Assembly: GCA_003649495.1 (NCBI GenBank)
Contig: QMRZ01000085.1
Span: 1 to 6,654 of the forward strand
DNA: 6,654 nucleotides
Direction of reading: 5' to 3'
Origin: Thermoprotei archaeon
Lineage (GTDB): Archaea; Thermoproteota; Thermoprotei; Thermofilales; Thermofilaceae
Below are positions 5,044-6,654 of the stretch, piece after piece. Both the position numbers and the translations under genes were made by a program. The notes under the pieces were generated by a model that ran no database searches, had not been told where the DNA came from, and saw only the letters and a list, made by a program, of their open reading frames with translations. Position 1 is the stretch's first letter; each line of letters starts with the position of its first letter.

Positions 5044-5544
5044 GTGAGGAGGCTGCGTGTCGAGAGGCGGAGAGCCATATACCTCACCATAGCCCTCAGC
5101 ATCGCCCTGGCGGCCGCCCTGCTGCTACTGGCTCTCACCCTGGCAAGCTTCATGCCCGGCATCCTCGAGCCTAGCACCACGCTCATGGCGGCGGCGCTCC
5201 TGGTGTCAGCCGCCGTGGTGGCGGTAAGCGCCCTAGTGGCGGTGACTCTCGACAAGCTCCTGAAAGTCTACACTGCGTACCTCTACTATAGGGTCTCTGG
5301 GCAGGCCGCCCAACTCAAGACGGCGGCTGCTGGAGAGGCTCCGCGTCCCATTGAGGCTCGCCGCAGGGCTGGCGGCGAGGAGAGGAGGGAGGCGCGTGCA
5401 GCTAAGCCAGCACTAAAGGCGGTCGTCAAGGCCGCCGAGGGGAGTGCGGGGGAGGGGAGGAAGAAGTGCCCCTACTGCGGGAGGGAGCTGCCGTTCGGCG
5501 ATGTGCACATAATATGCCCCTACTGTGGGCGGAGGCTAAAGTGA
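5044..5544 (+). CDS. Two-helix membrane protein with C-terminal zinc ribbon
   Basis: A 166-residue protein from GTG 5044 (176 residues if GTG 5014 is used). A basic N-terminus (MRRLRVERRRA) leads into two hydrophobic helices at about 12-37 and 46-69, rich in Ala, Leu and Val. By the positive-inside rule both ends should be cytoplasmic with a short exterior loop. A low-complexity Ala/Arg/Glu/Lys linker (about 84-140) follows, then a compact zinc ribbon with C142, C145, C158 and C161: two CPYCGR knuckles separated by 12 residues. Such ribbons bind zinc structurally and often mediate protein or nucleic-acid contacts. Membrane-anchored zinc-ribbon proteins are common in archaea and mostly uncharacterised; I cannot assign a family name. 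Its stop codon lies 2 nt upstream of the TATA box of the following PhoH-like gene. Confidence 0.75.
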   Translation: MRRLRVERRRAIYLTIALSIALAAALLLLALTLASFMPGILEPSTTLMAAALLVSAAVVAVSALVAVTLDKLLKVYTAYLYYRVSGQAAQLKTAAAGEAPRPIEARRRAGGEERREARAAKPALKAVVKAAEGSAGEGRKKCPYCGRELPFGDVHIICPYCGRRLK

Positions 5545-5545
5545 A

Positions 5546-5554
5546 TATATAAAA
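5546..5554 (+). promoter_or_regulatory. Strong TATA box for the PhoH-like gene
   Basis: TATATAAAA, the best TATA box in the window, starts 2 nt after the preceding TGA (5542-5544). Its centre is 27 nt before GTG 5577, so transcription should begin at or next to that codon. This supports a leaderless mRNA and the start at 5577. Confidence 0.7.
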
Positions 5555-5576
5555 CCGAGCAGCAAGTTGCTATCGG

Positions 5577-6654
5577 GTGGCGCGCGTGAGCCTCCCCAGC
5601 GGAGTTAAGCCGGCTAACGATAGGCAGAAGCAGCTGGTGGCAGCCCTGGAGAGCGGGGAGGTGGACCTAGTGGGGGCCTTCGGCCCCAGCGGCACTGGCA
5701 AGAGCTTCCTCACGTGCCTCTACGGCCTCAAGGCAGTGGGCGAGGGGAAGTACTCGCGCTTCATAGTCGTGAGGCCGCTAGTGGACGTGAACACGGGGAG
5801 GAGGTACAGTGCAGTCGAGCTCGGCGACCTCTTCTTCGAGATAGCGTCCTCCTACCTCTACGACCTCACCTCCGGCGTCTTCGGGGAAGATGAGGTTAAG
5901 AAGCTGCTGGAGGAGGGGAAGGTGATCCTAGCCGACCCCAGCTTCCTCTCGGGTAGGACGTTCGAGAACTCCCTCGTGTTCCTCGATGACGCCCAGTACG
6001 TGCCCCCCGAGGTTATCTACGAGTCCCTCTTGAGGGTGGGGAGGGGCTCCAAGCTCGTGATAGCTGGCGACCCCGTGTTCCAGGCTGGGGGGGCCGTGAA
6101 CGGCGCTGCTATAGCCAGGGAGGTGCTTCTGGGCCAGGAGAGGACGTTCGTCGTGGACTTCGGGATAGCTGACATCGTCAGGCCCGGCGCGAAGAGGGCG
6201 TTCAAGCTCGCGCTCGAGATGAAGATGAGGAGGAGGGGGCTCAGCGAGGATGAGAAGAGGGTGATGGACCTGGCCTACGCCCACGCGCCTGACGCGCAGC
6301 TCATAACCGTGGTCGACCTAAGGCCCCTAAAGGAGAAGTACGGCGTCAAGAACGTGCCCGACATGCTGATAGTCTCCAAGGAGGGCTTCCTCGGGAGGCT
6401 GATAGGCAGGGGCGGCGAGAGGATCAATAAGGTGGAGGAGGAGAGCGGGCTGAGCCTGAGGGGCGTGGAGCTGAGCCTAGACCTCAAGCAGCTGGTCTGC
6501 TCCATCCACCCCGTGGGCTGGATTAGGAAACACGTGCTGAACGTAGACGTAGTCGGCGTGAACCTCGAGGTGGAGGTGAACAGCAGGGAGTTCGGCGCAT
6601 TCGTCGGGCAGGGCGGCGCCTACGTCAGGTTCCTGGATGAGGCGTTCAAGAAGA
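5577..6654 (+). CDS. PhoH-like ATPase with C-terminal KH RNA-binding domains (3' end outside window)
   Basis: The first 359 codons of a P-loop ATPase related to PhoH, whose fold is close to superfamily 1 helicases. Numbering from GTG 5577: Walker A is GPSGTGKS (36-43), Walker B is 'LVFLDDAQ' with DDAQ at 137-140 (PhoH proteins usually show DEAQ), and 'VIAGDP' (GDP 164-166) matches the helicase-like motif III region of PhoH. After the ATPase core come two KH-type RNA-binding signatures: 'GRLIGRGGERI' (GRGG 277-280) and 'GAFVGQGGAYV' (GQGG 344-347), so the protein probably binds single-stranded RNA and uses ATP to remodel or process it. The start could also be GTG 5586, with GGGTGG at 5574-5579 as a weak ribosome site, but TATA spacing favours 5577. 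The frame is closed upstream by a TAA at 5550. No PIN nuclease domain is visible in the part present. Substrate unknown. Confidence 0.85.
   Translation, partial: MARVSLPSGVKPANDRQKQLVAALESGEVDLVGAFGPSGTGKSFLTCLYGLKAVGEGKYSRFIVVRPLVDVNTGRRYSAVELGDLFFEIASSYLYDLTSGVFGEDEVKKLLEEGKVILADPSFLSGRTFENSLVFLDDAQYVPPEVIYESLLRVGRGSKLVIAGDPVFQAGGAVNGAAIAREVLLGQERTFVVDFGIADIVRPGAKRAFKLALEMKMRRRGLSEDEKRVMDLAYAHAPDAQLITVVDLRPLKEKYGVKNVPDMLIVSKEGFLGRLIGRGGERINKVEEESGLSLRGVELSLDLKQLVCSIHPVGWIRKHVLNVDVVGVNLEVEVNSREFGAFVGQGGAYVRFLDEAFKK

Noticed and set aside
4641..5255. Minus-strand open frame of 204 codons spanning two plus-strand genes and their gap
   Set aside because: Its composition is low-complexity Ser/Arg/Ala/Leu, and it lies opposite two genes supported by codon use and motifs.

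Overview
The window looks like chromosomal DNA of a GC-rich thermophilic archaeon, probably a member of the Thermoproteota (Crenarchaeota). The evidence is: an archaeal-type glutamyl-tRNA synthetase tail, a Trm112-like protein of the long archaeal form and a PhoH-like ATPase with KH domains; arginine written mainly as AGG and isoleucine often as ATA; many GTG starts; and AT-rich TATA elements at spacings typical of archaeal promoters. I cannot name the genus.

Layout. Bases 1-405 (+) are the 3' end of a glutamyl-tRNA synthetase gene. It meets, tail to tail, a Trm112-like zinc protein gene on the minus strand (402-797); the two stop codons share a CTAG palindrome. A short divergent intergenic region with a single AT-rich element separates Trm112 from a run of plus-strand genes. 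These are a large secreted, membrane-anchored surface protein with two beta-sandwich repeats (892-2883), an enlarged M48/HtpX-like membrane metalloprotease (2942-4408), a small helical orphan (4500-4838), a two-helix membrane protein with a C-terminal zinc ribbon (5044-5544, possibly from 5014), and a PhoH-like ATPase with at least two KH-type RNA-binding motifs that runs off the end (5577 onward). No stretch over 300 bases lacks a gene. I see no tRNA, rRNA, CRISPR array, insertion sequence or phage gene.

How the genes relate. Each plus-strand gene from 2942 on has its own plausible TATA element, so they look like separately transcribed neighbours rather than one tight operon. The flanks concern translation and RNA (tRNA charging, a methyltransferase activator, an RNA-binding ATPase). 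The middle concerns the cell envelope (surface protein, membrane protease, membrane zinc ribbon). A joint envelope-maintenance role for the middle genes is only an inference from proximity. I found no clear, self-contained undescribed system. The better leads are the enlarged M48 protease, the altered metal site of the Trm112 protein, the PhoH-KH fusion, and the near-identical tandem TATA elements upstream of the zinc-ribbon gene.
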